Below are positions 8,319 to 16,935 of a DNA stretch of 42,525 nucleotides, in pieces (the stretch's first letter is position 1; each line of letters begins with the position of its first letter). The DNA is from Aeromonas salmonicida subsp. salmonicida (GTDB lineage Bacteria > Pseudomonadota > Gammaproteobacteria > Enterobacterales > Aeromonadaceae), in assembly GCF_001643305.1 (NCBI RefSeq), contig NZ_LSGW01000042.1, positions 1 to 42,525 on the forward strand. The letters run 5' to 3'. The position numbers were made by a program, and so were the translations under genes. The notes beneath the pieces are model-generated. The model was not told the DNA's origin, searched no databases, and worked only from the letters and a program-made list of their open reading frames with translations.

Positions 8319-9851
8319 TCAACCAAAGGTCTGACTGAGCCCCTTGAGTTGCCTGGCGCGCTCCAGCAGCTCCTGACTCGAGTCGTCGACCTCCTGCATC
8401 TTCTGGCTATTGGCCTGGGAGTACTGGGATATCTGGTTGATGCTGCGGCTGATCTCCTCCACCACCGCCTGTTGCTGCTCGGCGGCGGCGGCGATCTGGG
8501 TGGAGTGCTCAGTGACCAGCTCTATCTCTTCCAGTACGGAATGCAGGCTGCTGGCGCCCTGGCGGGTCTGTTGCAGGTTCTCCTGCATCATCCCCTTCCA
8601 GCGTCCCAGTGTGTGCTGGATCTGCTGTATGCTGCCCTGGATCTGCTCGGTCGCCTTGTGGGTGCGGGTCGACAGGGTACGCACCTCGTCGGCCACCACC
8701 GCAAAGCCGCGGCCCTGCTCACCGGCCCGCGCCGCCTCGATGGCGGCGTTGAGGGCCAGCAGGTTGGTCTGATCGGCTATGCCCTGAATTTCGCCCATGA
8801 CGCTGCCGATCCGCTCCGACTCGCTGGCAAGTTCTACCGCAGAGTTGAACGCCAGTTCAGCCTGTTTAGCGAGCTGCTCGATGCGCTGTTCGGTCTGGCT
8901 CAGCTGTTTGTTGGTGTGCTCGCAGCGGCTGCGTGCCTCGTTGACCTGACCGTTGGAGTCCTGAATGTTATGGGCAATCTCATGAGCCGTGCTGGCCATC
9001 TGGGTCATGGCGGCAGCCATCTGCTGGGTCTGTGCATCCTGCTCGTTGATGTCGAGACAGGCCTGATGGGACGCCTGTTTCAGGTTGGTGGCCAGGGTTT
9101 GCAGGGGATGGGTCGCATCGTTGATCCGGCCCAGCACGGTACGGATGCGGGCCTGCAGCATCTTGATGTGAAAATCGGCGATGGCGCCCGGGCCGTCACC
9201 CGAATAAACCAGCCGGGTCAGGCTGTCATACTCCCGGCCGAGCTGCTGCAGGTAGAGGGGCAGGGAGAATATTTCCCGCCAGTAGGCGCCACCGATGAGC
9301 ACCAGGGGCAGCAGCATCAGCAGGGCTGTCATGGCGCCCTTGCTGAGAAAGGCCCAGCCGAGCAGGCCGAGCAACAGCAAGCCCAGCACCGGCAGGCGCA
9401 CGCGGTTGAAAGAGGGAAGGCTGCTGGCCGAGCCCCGCTCAGCCTTGAGCAGGGCCTGATAGGTCTGGCTGGCGACGCGCTTGAGCTGAGGTTCCGGTTT
9501 GCAGCGCACTGACTGGTAGCCGCTGATCCTGCCCCCCTCGTAGATGGGGGTCACATAGGCGTCGACCCAGTAGTAACGGCCATCCTTGCAGCGGTTCTTC
9601 ACCATGCCGCGCCAGGGCTTGCCCTCCTTGAGGCGGGCCCACAGATCGGCAAAGGCGGCCTTGGGCATGTCGGGGTGGCGCACCAGGTTGTGGTTGTGAC
9701 CGACCAGCTCTTCAACGGGGTAGCCGGCGATGCGGCAGAAGGCGGGGTTGGCGTAGGTGATCACTCCGCGCAGGTCGGTGGTGGAAACGAGTTGTTCGTC
9801 GGCAGGAAACTCCACTTCGCTGTCCAGGGTATGGACGTCTCTGCGAGCCAT
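8319..9851 (-). CDS. Aer-like chemoreceptor: PAS sensor, two membrane segments, methyl-accepting domain
   Basis: A 510-residue protein. Residues about 15-115 form a PAS domain of Aer type ([53 protein letters not shown]). Two closely spaced hydrophobic segments (about 152-170 and 173-191) make a membrane hairpin with no periplasmic sensor, so the signal is intracellular. From about 260 the coiled methyl-accepting domain carries the conserved tip ([20 protein letters not shown], then [12 protein letters not shown]) that binds CheA and CheW. Aer proteins sense redox or energy through FAD in the PAS domain; FAD binding here is inferred. GGAG precedes the start. It lies beside the chitin operon but is split from it by that operon's terminator. 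Confidence 0.92.
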   Translation of the reverse strand: MARRDVHTLDSEVEFPADEQLVSTTDLRGVITYANPAFCRIAGYPVEELVGHNHNLVRHPDMPKAAFADLWARLKEGKPWRGMVKNRCKDGRYYWVDAYVTPIYEGGRISGYQSVRCKPEPQLKRVASQTYQALLKAERGSASSLPSFNRVRLPVLGLLLLGLLGWAFLSKGAMTALLMLLPLVLIGGAYWREIFSLPLYLQQLGREYDSLTRLVYSGDGPGAIADFHIKMLQARIRTVLGRINDATHPLQTLATNLKQASHQACLDINEQDAQTQQMAAAMTQMASTAHEIAHNIQDSNGQVNEARSRCEHTNKQLSQTEQRIEQLAKQAELAFNSAVELASESERIGSVMGEIQGIADQTNLLALNAAIEAARAGEQGRGFAVVADEVRTLSTRTHKATEQIQGSIQQIQHTLGRWKGMMQENLQQTRQGASSLHSVLEEIELVTEHSTQIAAAAEQQQAVVEEISRSINQISQYSQANSQKMQEVDDSSQELLERARQLKGLSQTFG

Positions 9852-10024
9852 AGGAATAGGCTCCGATGTTCTTGTTGATAGTTTTGTCGTTGTTATTGTG
9901 GCAGATCCGGGCGTGGTTGCAGGTGATTGCCAAGGCGCGCCGAGTCGGCTTCATAGGGGGCTGAATTTTGCCAACAATGGCGGATGAATGGTAGGGGAAA
10001 GTTGGTTTTTTGTTGGTGGATGGT

Positions 10025-10049
10025 AAAAAAAGGCGACCCAAAGGTCGCC
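10025..10049 (-). terminator. Terminator of the chitin-utilisation operon
   Basis: GGCGACC (10032-10038) pairs with GGTCGCC (10043-10049) with a 4-base loop, and the minus strand then runs into seven T (10025-10031). It starts 17 bases past the GH20 stop. Confidence 0.9.
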
Positions 10050-10065
10050 AGACAGAAAGATAACA

Positions 10066-11931
10066 CTACCTCTGTGGCACCCGATAACGCACCTGTAGCT
10101 GGTCGAGGATCTGCAGCTGGCCCGGCAGGCGGGCGGCGAAGTGATCCCACGCCTTGCGGGTGGCGTCGCTCCAGGCCACCTCGGCGGTGGCCAGCATGCG
10201 CGGGAACAACATATAGTCGAGACGGTCACGAGAGGTAACCAGTTCCGACCATAAGGGGCTCAGCACCCCCAGGATGTTATCGTTGGCATGGAAATCGGCC
10301 GGGGCAGGATCACATCGATAGACCTGCTCCAGATTGAGGGTGCCCGCCCAGTAGAGGCCGGGTTCTCGGGGATCCTGGCTCCAGGCCAGATCCAGATAGA
10401 GGTGCTGGGCCGGTGCCATCACAACGGGATAGCCCGCAGCCGCGGCATCCAGCCCTGCCTGGAAGCTGGTCCAGGCGAAGATGGTGGCATCCCGGCTTAC
10501 CTTGTCGCCGTGCAATATCTCCTCCCAACCCAGCATCTGCTTGCCCTTGCTGGCCAGATACTGTTGGCAGTGGCGCAGCAGGTGGCCCTGCAGCTCGCGG
10601 TAATCCTGATATCCCTGCCGTTGCATCAACTGCTGGCAGGCCGGGCTGTCGGTCCATACTCCGGTCGGTACCTCGTCCCCCCCCATGTGTACCAAGGGGC
10701 CCGGGAACAGCTCGCACACCTCGTCGATTACCGCCTCCAGGAACTGATAGGTGCCGGGCAGGGCCGGGTTGAGCACGTTGTCGTCGAAATATTGCACCGA
10801 CAGGTAGCGGGAGCGATCCGCTTCCTCGATCAGTAGCCCGGGCAGCGCCTTGATGGCGGCGTGGCAGTGGCCCGGGATGTCGATCTCGGGGATGACGGTA
10901 ATACCGAGCTCGCTGGCATAAGCCACCAGCTCGCGTACCTCGCTTTGGGTGTAGTAGCCGCCATAGGGTTCGGGGCCGCCACTGAGCTGGGGCCCCACTG
11001 GCAGATCGTGGCCACGCCAGGCGGCGATTTCTGTCAGTTGCGGGAAAGCCTTGATCTCGAGCCGCCACCCCTCGTCATCGGTCAGATGCCAGTGGAAGCG
11101 GTTGAACTTGTAGAGGCTCATCAGTTTGAGCAGGCGCTTGAGGTTAGCGACGGGGTGAAAGTGGCGGGCGCAGTCGAGGAAGATGCCGCGAAAACCGAAG
11201 CGGGGGGCATCGACCAGCTCGATGCAGGGCAGGCTCTCTCCGTGCTGCAGAGCCCACTGGGCCAGGCTTGTCAGGCCGTGGCGCCAGCCAGCCTCGCCAG
11301 CTGCGGCTATGGTCACCCCCTCAGGCGTGATGGTGAGGCGATAGGCTTCGGCAGCCAGGGGGGCCTCGAACAGCCGGATCTCGGCATCATGATCCTGCTC
11401 CAGCGCTAGCCCAGTCAGCTCGTTGAAATGGGCCAGCAGGCCGGTCAGCGACCCGGGCCCGCTGACATGAGCCCGCTCCGCCAGCCGGAAGTTGCCCTCC
11501 AGCAGCACCAGCTGATCTGGCTGGGGCACTATGCCGGTGAGGGGCTCGACCTCTGGCAGATCCGGGGCGCCGGGCCCGCTTGGCGGCAGGCCCAGCTCTT
11601 GTTCCACCAAGGTGACCGGCATCAGCTGGGTGCCCGTGCTCGCCTCGGGCAGGCTCAGGAAGAAGCCCTGCGGCATGTCAGACAATCGCTTGATGGGGGT
11701 GTTGCGACAGCAAAAACGCAGCTCGCTTTGCCCCTCGGCCGGGATCAGCACCTTGTAGCTGCCGCTCTGGCGCTCCAGTCTGGCACCTTCGAGGGAGGCG
11801 GGATCTATGTGGCGTGCCAGGCAGAAGTGAAGTTTCCAGGGGGCTGCCGGCAACTGGCTCAGGCTGAATCGGAACCAGACGTCCTCGCCATCGCGTCGGT
11901 CAACCTGGGTGTGGATCAGGGGTGTAGACAT
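10066..11931 (-). CDS. GH20 beta-N-acetylhexosaminidase, cytoplasmic type
   Basis: A 621-residue enzyme that removes terminal GlcNAc from chitooligosaccharides. An N-terminal domain with GH20b features (about 125-240) precedes the TIM barrel: GFRGIFLDCARHF (about 247), FHWHLTDDEGWRLE (279-292), PEIDIPGHCHAA and the catalytic pair Asp419-Glu420 in HMGGDEVPTG. The Asp polarises the substrate acetamido group and the Glu is the acid. No signal peptide is visible, so it should act in the cytoplasm on imported oligosaccharides, like the equivalent gene of the V. cholerae ChiS locus. It is the last gene of the operon. AGAGGAA precedes the start at 11931; the 160-base gap to the kinase gene holds a small linking ORF. 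Confidence 0.94.
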   Translation of the reverse strand: MSTPLIHTQVDRRDGEDVWFRFSLSQLPAAPWKLHFCLARHIDPASLEGARLERQSGSYKVLIPAEGQSELRFCCRNTPIKRLSDMPQGFFLSLPEASTGTQLMPVTLVEQELGLPPSGPGAPDLPEVEPLTGIVPQPDQLVLLEGNFRLAERAHVSGPGSLTGLLAHFNELTGLALEQDHDAEIRLFEAPLAAEAYRLTITPEGVTIAAAGEAGWRHGLTSLAQWALQHGESLPCIELVDAPRFGFRGIFLDCARHFHPVANLKRLLKLMSLYKFNRFHWHLTDDEGWRLEIKAFPQLTEIAAWRGHDLPVGPQLSGGPEPYGGYYTQSEVRELVAYASELGITVIPEIDIPGHCHAAIKALPGLLIEEADRSRYLSVQYFDDNVLNPALPGTYQFLEAVIDEVCELFPGPLVHMGGDEVPTGVWTDSPACQQLMQRQGYQDYRELQGHLLRHCQQYLASKGKQMLGWEEILHGDKVSRDATIFAWTSFQAGLDAAAAGYPVVMAPAQHLYLDLAWSQDPREPGLYWAGTLNLEQVYRCDPAPADFHANDNILGVLSPLWSELVTSRDRLDYMLFPRMLATAEVAWSDATRKAWDHFAARLPGQLQILDQLQVRYRVPQR

Positions 11932-12113
11932 GAAAATTCCTCTGATGGAGTTAAGGGAACAAACAGGGCGATCATCTCCTTGTGGTACTGGTCAACCCGG
12001 GGAGGGATCCAAAGTGCAGGCATGGGTATTCCCCGAAGCGGGCAGAGGGGGATCCTGTCCCCGCCGGCGGGCAGATCAAATTGGACAAGGCTCAGCAGTG
12101 CAGACATGGGAAC
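11916..12113 (-). repeat. Kinase/GH20 junction: degenerate duplicated start region with a 63-codon linking ORF
   Basis: An ORF of 63 codons starts at 12107 inside the last codons of the kinase gene, after GGAG, and stops at 11916 inside the first codons of the GH20 gene. The overlap is 16 bases at both ends: ATGTCTGCACTGCTGA at the kinase stop and ATGTCTACACCCCTGA at the GH20 start. A third similar site, ATGCCTGCACT, lies at 12023. This suggests that the old start-inside-stop junction was duplicated (offset 176) and has diverged. The encoded peptide has no recognised family. Confidence 0.5.
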
Positions 12114-12964
12114 GACTCCGACTGGGCAAACAGTATGGCCCCCTCCAGTGCATCGGCCTTGGGGTTGACCAGGTTGAGGTGCGCCAGCCGGGGAGCGAGG
12201 CGCATGCCGATGCCGCCGAGCAGGGCAATCTGGCTGGCTCCCAGCTGCTGCATCCCCTCCAGCAGGGTATTCAGCTGGGCGCAGGTCTCGTCAAGCAGCT
12301 GGCAGGCAAGCTCGTCGCCGTCGCTGGCGGCATCGAACACCCAGGGGGCGAAGCGGCCGTAGTCGGCGGGAATGGCGCGGGCGGCCCAGCGCACCACTTC
12401 GGTCTGATCCCGTTTGAAGTGATCGAGCAAGCGGATGGCCAGCGTGCTGGGGGGCAGGATGCCGTCGTGGCAGAGCAGGGATTGCTGGATAGCGCGCAGC
12501 CCCAGCCAGGCACCGCTGCCCAGATCCGAAATGGGAAAACCGCGACCGGAACAGGTGTGCAGCTGACCGTGGCGATAGATGAGCCCGGCCGAGCCGGTGC
12601 CGGCGATGAGGATGGCCCCCTCCTCGCCGCCAAAGGCACCGAGGCAGGCACCGAAGGCATCGGAGGTGAGCCTGACGCTGGCAAAGGGAAAGGGCATCTC
12701 GAGCATGGCGTAATAGCACTCCGCCAGCTCGGCGGAGGCCAGTGCCAGACCGACTCCCATCCGTTGCTGTGAATCGTTACCTAATCCGGCTTCAACCCTG
12801 GCCAGATCGATGGCGGCCAGCACGTTGGTGTGGGCGATCTCTATGCCGAGCTCCAGGTTGGATCCGGCGGCGCGCCCCTCACCCAAGAGCTTGCCCGCCT
12901 TGTCCCGAATGCGGGCGCGGGTGTGAGTGCCGCCGCCATCCACACCGACCCAGTACTCAATCAT
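12092..12964 (-). CDS. BadF/BadG-type amino-sugar kinase (probable glucosamine/GlcNAc kinase)
   Basis: A 290-residue ASKHA-fold kinase. The N-terminal phosphate loop GVDGGGTHTRARI, the GAILIAGTGSAGLIY segment and SDLGSGAWLGLRA are the family's ATP- and sugar-site motifs. Members at the same place in the Vibrio chitin locus phosphorylate glucosamine or GlcNAc, so it probably feeds the products of the GH9 and GH20 enzymes into amino-sugar metabolism in the cytoplasm; the exact sugar is inferred. The start at 12964 has a strong AGGGAGGA upstream. The gene is separated from GH9 by a duplicated junction with a 38-codon ORF whose stop overlaps this ATG (ATGA). Confidence 0.88.
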   Translation of the reverse strand: MIEYWVGVDGGGTHTRARIRDKAGKLLGEGRAAGSNLELGIEIAHTNVLAAIDLARVEAGLGNDSQQRMGVGLALASAELAECYYAMLEMPFPFASVRLTSDAFGACLGAFGGEEGAILIAGTGSAGLIYRHGQLHTCSGRGFPISDLGSGAWLGLRAIQQSLLCHDGILPPSTLAIRLLDHFKRDQTEVVRWAARAIPADYGRFAPWVFDAASDGDELACQLLDETCAQLNTLLEGMQQLGASQIALLGGIGMRLAPRLAHLNLVNPKADALEGAILFAQSESFPCLHC

Positions 12965-13160
12965 GCTGTCCTCCCTGTGCGCTCTGCCAGCTGATGACCA
13001 GGGCAAACCAGGCGGAATGTATGGAGGATCCACTGCTCTCCCCCAGTGCTAATGATGTCCGAGCCGCTCTCAATCATGGCGGCCTCCCTGCGCGCTCTGC
13101 CAAGTGATGGCGAGGGCAAACCAGGCGGCGTGCGGGATCCACTGCTCCCCCCAGCGCCAG
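12957..13160 (-). repeat. GH9/kinase junction: tandem duplication (113-bp offset) with a 38-codon linking ORF
   Basis: The end of the GH9 gene (about 13070-13160) and the stretch 12957-13049 are about 85 percent alike by eye, with a 4-base insertion. Both copies end in an AGGGAGG ribosome site followed by ATGATTGA. At the first copy this overlaps the GH9 stop; the ATG at 13077 opens a 38-codon ORF stopping at 12961, and that stop overlaps the kinase ATG at 12964 as ATGA. The ORF contains a frameshifted echo of the GH9 tail (GGEQWIL against WGEQWIP). It looks like an old tandem duplication. Confidence 0.9.
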
Positions 13161-14809
13161 TTCTGATCCAGCCGATCCTTGTACTGCTCAGGAATGAAGG
13201 CAAGGTTGTTTTCATCATCGAACCCGGCGGTGATGCCGTTGCAGATGCCACCGAGGGCATTGGGATAACCGGCTGTGTAGCCCGGATTGTTGATGCCGTG
13301 GCCCGCCAGCATGCAGGCGTTGAACGGGTTCTGCCCCAGGATCCAGTCGAGCTGGTGCTGGCCGAAGCCGAGCAGCGGCCCGGATTGCTGCGGGAGCTGT
13401 TCGGCGGCGGCAAAGGCCATGGCGGCCAGGGAGGCCAGCCGGGCATTCTCCCCCTGCCACCAGTAACCGGATTCGTTGTGGTGGGGCATAAAGAAGCTGA
13501 CGCGAGGCGCTTCATCCACCCCTTTCACATACTGGCGGGCGAGGGAGAAGGGGTTGCCTGCTTGGGTGCAAAGTGCCAGCTCGGCGGCCAGAGCCTGCTG
13601 CACCACGGTTTGCACCTGAGCCCTGCGCCCCTGATCCGGCTCTACGCCTAAATATTCCAGCAGCGCCAGCACCGGCAGACCCGCTTCGGCGGCGTGGTAG
13701 TAGGGGCGCGAGCCATCCTCGTTGGCTGACCAGTAGTGACCCAGCTCCGGATGGATGCGCTGGCGGGCGCAAAGCTTGCCAGCCTTGTCCCGCGCTTCAG
13801 CCAGCCACTCTGTGCCCAGAGTACGGGTCAGCTCCACCGCTGCCAGCAGGGCGCAGTAGTCGTCGATGATGTTTTCGACCCCGTCATCGAGATAGGCGAG
13901 GTTGTGTTCGCGCAGGTGCAGATAGCCGCGTCTGGCCGCCTCGGCGTAGCGGCTGGCATCGACGTCGCCACTGACGCTCTCGCGGGCGGCGCGGGCCAGC
14001 GCGGCGATGGCCATGCCGCCCCCTTGGCGGAAACCGGCTTGCCAGTTGGCGGATTTGATCCCCTGCTGGGTAGCGTAGGCGCACAGCTCGCGCTGGGCGG
14101 GATCCTTGCTCCACTTGTCGAACAGGGTCATGAAGAAAAAGCCCGACTCATCCTGCATCCGGCAGAGAAAATCCGCCCCGTGCTGCGCCTCGTCATTGAG
14201 CCGCTTGCAGAGGTTCACCCCGTCTATGTCGCGGCGCGGGGCCAGCAGTTCCCGGCACTTGAGCAGGGCCCACACCACCATGGGGGTCTGCTGGGGGTTG
14301 AGGTAGTTGGCGTAGGAGAGGTGGCTCAGGTACTTGCTCATGTCGCCGCTGGCATCGAACCAGCCGCCGTGTACGTCTTTGCGTTGATCGGTGCCAAACA
14401 GGCGGGCCGTGCGGTCGGCTCGATCGAAGGCGCCGCTGGCGCGCTGCCCTTTGAAGTAGTGGATGACGTCGGAGAGGCAGCGGCTGGCCAGCAGATCCTG
14501 GCCGATGGTGAAGCGGGTAGAGCGGACAATGCGCTGCTCCGTGGTGGCTGCGCCTGTGGGGGCAGTGATCGCCTCCAGCCGGTAGTGGCCGGGCTCCTTG
14601 AAGGCGGAGAAGTCGGCGCGCCAGTAGGCTCGGCCCTGCCAGCCAGGGACTTCACCGGCCGCTTGCAGTTGGGTTTCAAACAGCGTCTGGCCATCGCTTA
14701 AGCGTTGCAGCCTGACATAGCCGCCGAGATCATGGGCGGGGGAGGTTTGCAGCAGGGCGACCTTGTGCCCGTCGCACTCGTAACCCACCTGATTGATCAA
14801 GAGTTCCAT
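13070..14809 (-). CDS. GH9-family glycosidase of the chitin locus (probable exo-beta-glucosaminidase)
   Basis: A 579-residue protein: N-terminal immunoglobulin-like domain (about 1-103, opening INQVGYECDGHKVALL as in CelD-type GH9 enzymes), then an alpha/alpha barrel with the aspartate motif GGWFDASGDMSKYL (Asp152, Asp156) and PHHNESGYWW. GH9 enzymes are mostly cellulases, but the members in vibrio-type chitin operons lack a signal peptide, as this does, and one from Photobacterium was shown to be an exo-beta-D-glucosaminidase. The likely job is trimming glucosamine from imported, partly deacetylated chitooligosaccharides. The start at 14809 follows AGGAG; a Met at 14851 would add 14 residues. 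Its 3' end is duplicated downstream. Confidence 0.88.
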   Translation of the reverse strand: MELLINQVGYECDGHKVALLQTSPAHDLGGYVRLQRLSDGQTLFETQLQAAGEVPGWQGRAYWRADFSAFKEPGHYRLEAITAPTGAATTEQRIVRSTRFTIGQDLLASRCLSDVIHYFKGQRASGAFDRADRTARLFGTDQRKDVHGGWFDASGDMSKYLSHLSYANYLNPQQTPMVVWALLKCRELLAPRRDIDGVNLCKRLNDEAQHGADFLCRMQDESGFFFMTLFDKWSKDPAQRELCAYATQQGIKSANWQAGFRQGGGMAIAALARAARESVSGDVDASRYAEAARRGYLHLREHNLAYLDDGVENIIDDYCALLAAVELTRTLGTEWLAEARDKAGKLCARQRIHPELGHYWSANEDGSRPYYHAAEAGLPVLALLEYLGVEPDQGRRAQVQTVVQQALAAELALCTQAGNPFSLARQYVKGVDEAPRVSFFMPHHNESGYWWQGENARLASLAAMAFAAAEQLPQQSGPLLGFGQHQLDWILGQNPFNACMLAGHGINNPGYTAGYPNALGGICNGITAGFDDENNLAFIPEQYKDRLDQNWRWGEQWIPHAAWFALAITWQSAQGGRHD

Positions 14810-14854
14810 CAAGGTATTGCTCCTGTGGTTCACCCCATTGCTGTGAGGCACATA

Positions 14855-14908
14855 GCGGGGCCGTGGTGGCCCCGCATCGAGGCATGGCCGGACTGGCTTG
14901 TCCGGCCG
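14855..14908 (-). promoter_or_regulatory. Two adjacent GC-rich stem-loops in the operon mRNA between ATPase and GH9 genes
   Basis: GGCCGGAC (14887-14894) pairs with 14901-14908 and GCGGGGCC (14855-14862) with 14868-14875, both perfect 8-bp stems. No T tract follows on the minus strand. They probably separate transporter and enzyme parts of the message by processing, pausing or 3'-end protection. Confidence 0.55.
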
Positions 14909-14923
14909 TTTTAGTGGCGAGTA

Positions 14924-15913
14924 TCACTCGTAGAGATAGCAGCGCACGAAGTGGTTGTCGGCGAGTTTGGTGATGGGGGGCAGCTCATCATTGCAGCGGG
15001 CCATCGCCTGGTTGCAGCGCCCGGCGAAGGGGCAGCCACAGGAGTCCGGCGTCCAGAGCGGTATCTCCCCCTTGCGGCCCCCCTCCAGCGCGGCGTGGAT
15101 GCTCTTCTCGGGGTCGGGCACCGCCGAGATGAGCAGCTGGGTGTAGGGGTGCTGCGGGTGGTGCAGTATCTCGTCCACCTCGCCCCACTCCACCATGTGA
15201 CCCACGTACATCACCGCCAAGTCTTCCGCCACATAGCGTGCGGTGGCGATGTCGTGGGTGATGTAGAGCATGGAGACCCCCAGCTCGTTTTTCATCTGCT
15301 CCATCAGGTTGAGGATGCCGATGCGAATGGAGACGTCGAGCATGGAGGTGGGTTCGTCCGCCAGCACCACCTCCGCCTCCACCGCCAGGTTGCGGGCTAT
15401 GTTGACCCGCTGGCGCTGGCCGCCGGAGAGCTGGTGGGGGTACTTGGCCGCCGTGGCCTTGGCCGGGGTGAGCCCCACCTTTTCGAGCAGGGTATAGACC
15501 ATCTCGGGCAGCTCTTTCTTGTCGATCACCTTGCTGTGCAGCAGCAGGGGGCGGGCGATATGGTGATAGATGGTGTGGGTCGGGTTGAGCGAACCGAACG
15601 GATCTTGCCACACCATCTGCACGCTCTGGCGGTAGTCGAGCAGTGCCGTGCCCTTGTTGAACTCCTCCAGATCCCGGCCGCGATAGAGGATGCGGCCGCT
15701 GGAGAGCTTGTACATCTTGGCGATGGTGCTCTTGCCGGAGCCTGACTCCCCCACCACCGCCAGGGCGCGGCCCCGGTGCAGGTTGAAGGTGATGTCGGAG
15801 AGGGCCCGCATCTTGCCGCTCTTGATGGCATTGGAGTTGACGGGGAAGTCCTTGTAAAGGTGCTGGACTTCGATGATGGGCGCGTCGGTTTGGGCGATTT
15901 GCATGACAGACAT
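14924..15913 (-). CDS. Oligopeptide/oligosaccharide-type ABC transporter ATPase (DppF-like), chitin locus
   Basis: A 329-residue ATPase with Walker A GESGSGKST (55-63), Q-loop WQDPFGSLNP (about 102), signature LSGGQRQR (162-169), Walker B VVLADEPTS (182-190) and switch His in YITHD. The C-terminal cysteine-rich extension (PDSCGCPFAGRCNQAMARC) is typical of DppD/DppF/OppF proteins. It should power import of chitooligosaccharides with its partner ATPase. Odd: only eight residues (IAKMYKLS) separate GKST from the following SG, where DppF and OppF have twelve, so the helix after Walker A is about one turn short. The ATG at 15904 has better-spaced AAGGATG than 15913, so the start may be three codons later. 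Confidence 0.92.
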   Translation of the reverse strand: MSVMQIAQTDAPIIEVQHLYKDFPVNSNAIKSGKMRALSDITFNLHRGRALAVVGESGSGKSTIAKMYKLSSGRILYRGRDLEEFNKGTALLDYRQSVQMVWQDPFGSLNPTHTIYHHIARPLLLHSKVIDKKELPEMVYTLLEKVGLTPAKATAAKYPHQLSGGQRQRVNIARNLAVEAEVVLADEPTSMLDVSIRIGILNLMEQMKNELGVSMLYITHDIATARYVAEDLAVMYVGHMVEWGEVDEILHHPQHPYTQLLISAVPDPEKSIHAALEGGRKGEIPLWTPDSCGCPFAGRCNQAMARCNDELPPITKLADNHFVRCYLYE

Positions 15914-15915
15914 CC

Positions 15916-16935
15916 TTAACAGCCAGCGGCCTTGTCCAGATAGAAAACGGGATCCGGTTGCTCATCCTGCACCTCATAAAGGTGGCAGGCGGTTTGTTGC
16001 CCCGGGCGGATCTCGACCAGGCGGGTGTACTCCTGGCGGCAGCGATCGTGCACCTTGCCACAGCGGGCCTGGAAGCGGCAGCCGACCGGCACCTCCAGCA
16101 GGTTGAGCGGGGTGCCCGGGATCCCCTCCAGCACGGTTTTCGGGCCGTGCAGGGGCGGGAACGAGTTGCCGAGCCCGCGGGTATAGGGGTGCAGGGGCGA
16201 GGTCAGGATCGCCTTGGACGGCGCTACCTCGATCAGCTCACCGGCGTACATGATGCCGATGCGATCGCAGAATTCGACCATCAAGGAGAGATCGTGGGTG
16301 ATGAACAGAATGGAGAAGTTGAACTGCTCTTTCAGGGCGTAGACCTTCTGCAGTATCTCCCGCTGCACCACCACATCCAGCGCCGTGGTCGGCTCGTCCA
16401 TGATCAAGAGCTCGGGGTTGAGTGCCATGGCGATGGCGATCACCAGCCGCTGGCGCATGCCGCCGGAAAACTGGTGCGGATAATCCTTGAGCCGGCTCGG
16501 ATGGATGTCGACTATCTCGAGCAGCACCTGGGCGCGCTTGATCGCCTCATAACGGGTCATGCCGGGATTGTGGGCCAGCAGCACGTCGCAGAACTGCTCC
16601 TCCATGCGCAGCACTGGGTTGAGCGCGTTCATGGCGGACTGGAACACCACAGAGACCTGTTGCCAGCGATAGGAGCGCAACCGCTCTTCGCCGTAGTGGA
16701 GTATGTTTTCTCCCTTGAACAGGATTTCGCCGCCACTGATGTAGGCGGGCGGCTTGTGCAGCCGGGCCACCGAGAAGGCGATGGTGGACTTGCCGCAGCC
16801 GGACTCGCCGGCGAGGCCGAATACCTCGCCGGGGGCTATGTCAAAGCTGACCGAGTTGACGGCGCGCACGTCGCCGCTCTCGGTGATGTAGTCGACGCAG
16901 AGGTTGCGTACCGACAGCAGGGGTGGGGTCTTCAT
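15916..16935 (-). CDS. Oligopeptide/oligosaccharide-type ABC transporter ATPase (DppD-like), chitin locus
   Basis: A 339-residue ATPase: Walker [10 protein letters not shown] (about 43-51), signature FSGGMRQRL, Walker [13 protein letters not shown] and switch His in FITHDLS. Its C-terminal extension carries the Cys pattern [16 protein letters not shown] seen in Dpp/Opp ATPases. It pairs with the adjacent DppF-like subunit at the cytoplasmic face of the permease. Spacing between Walker A and the next conserved block is normal here. The start overlaps the stop of the upstream permease by 4 bases (ATGA), so translation is probably coupled. Two bases separate its stop from the next gene. Confidence 0.95.
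   Translation of the reverse strand: MKTPPLLSVRNLCVDYITESGDVRAVNSVSFDIAPGEVFGLAGESGCGKSTIAFSVARLHKPPAYISGGEILFKGENILHYGEERLRSYRWQQVSVVFQSAMNALNPVLRMEEQFCDVLLAHNPGMTRYEAIKRAQVLLEIVDIHPSRLKDYPHQFSGGMRQRLVIAIAMALNPELLIMDEPTTALDVVVQREILQKVYALKEQFNFSILFITHDLSLMVEFCDRIGIMYAGELIEVAPSKAILTSPLHPYTRGLGNSFPPLHGPKTVLEGIPGTPLNLLEVPVGCRFQARCGKVHDRCRQEYTRLVEIRPGQQTACHLYEVQDEQPDPVFYLDKAAGC

Noticed and set aside
8286..9512. 408-codon ORF antisense to the Aer-like receptor
   Set aside because: Leu/Gln-rich shadow of the coiled-coil gene; no family features.
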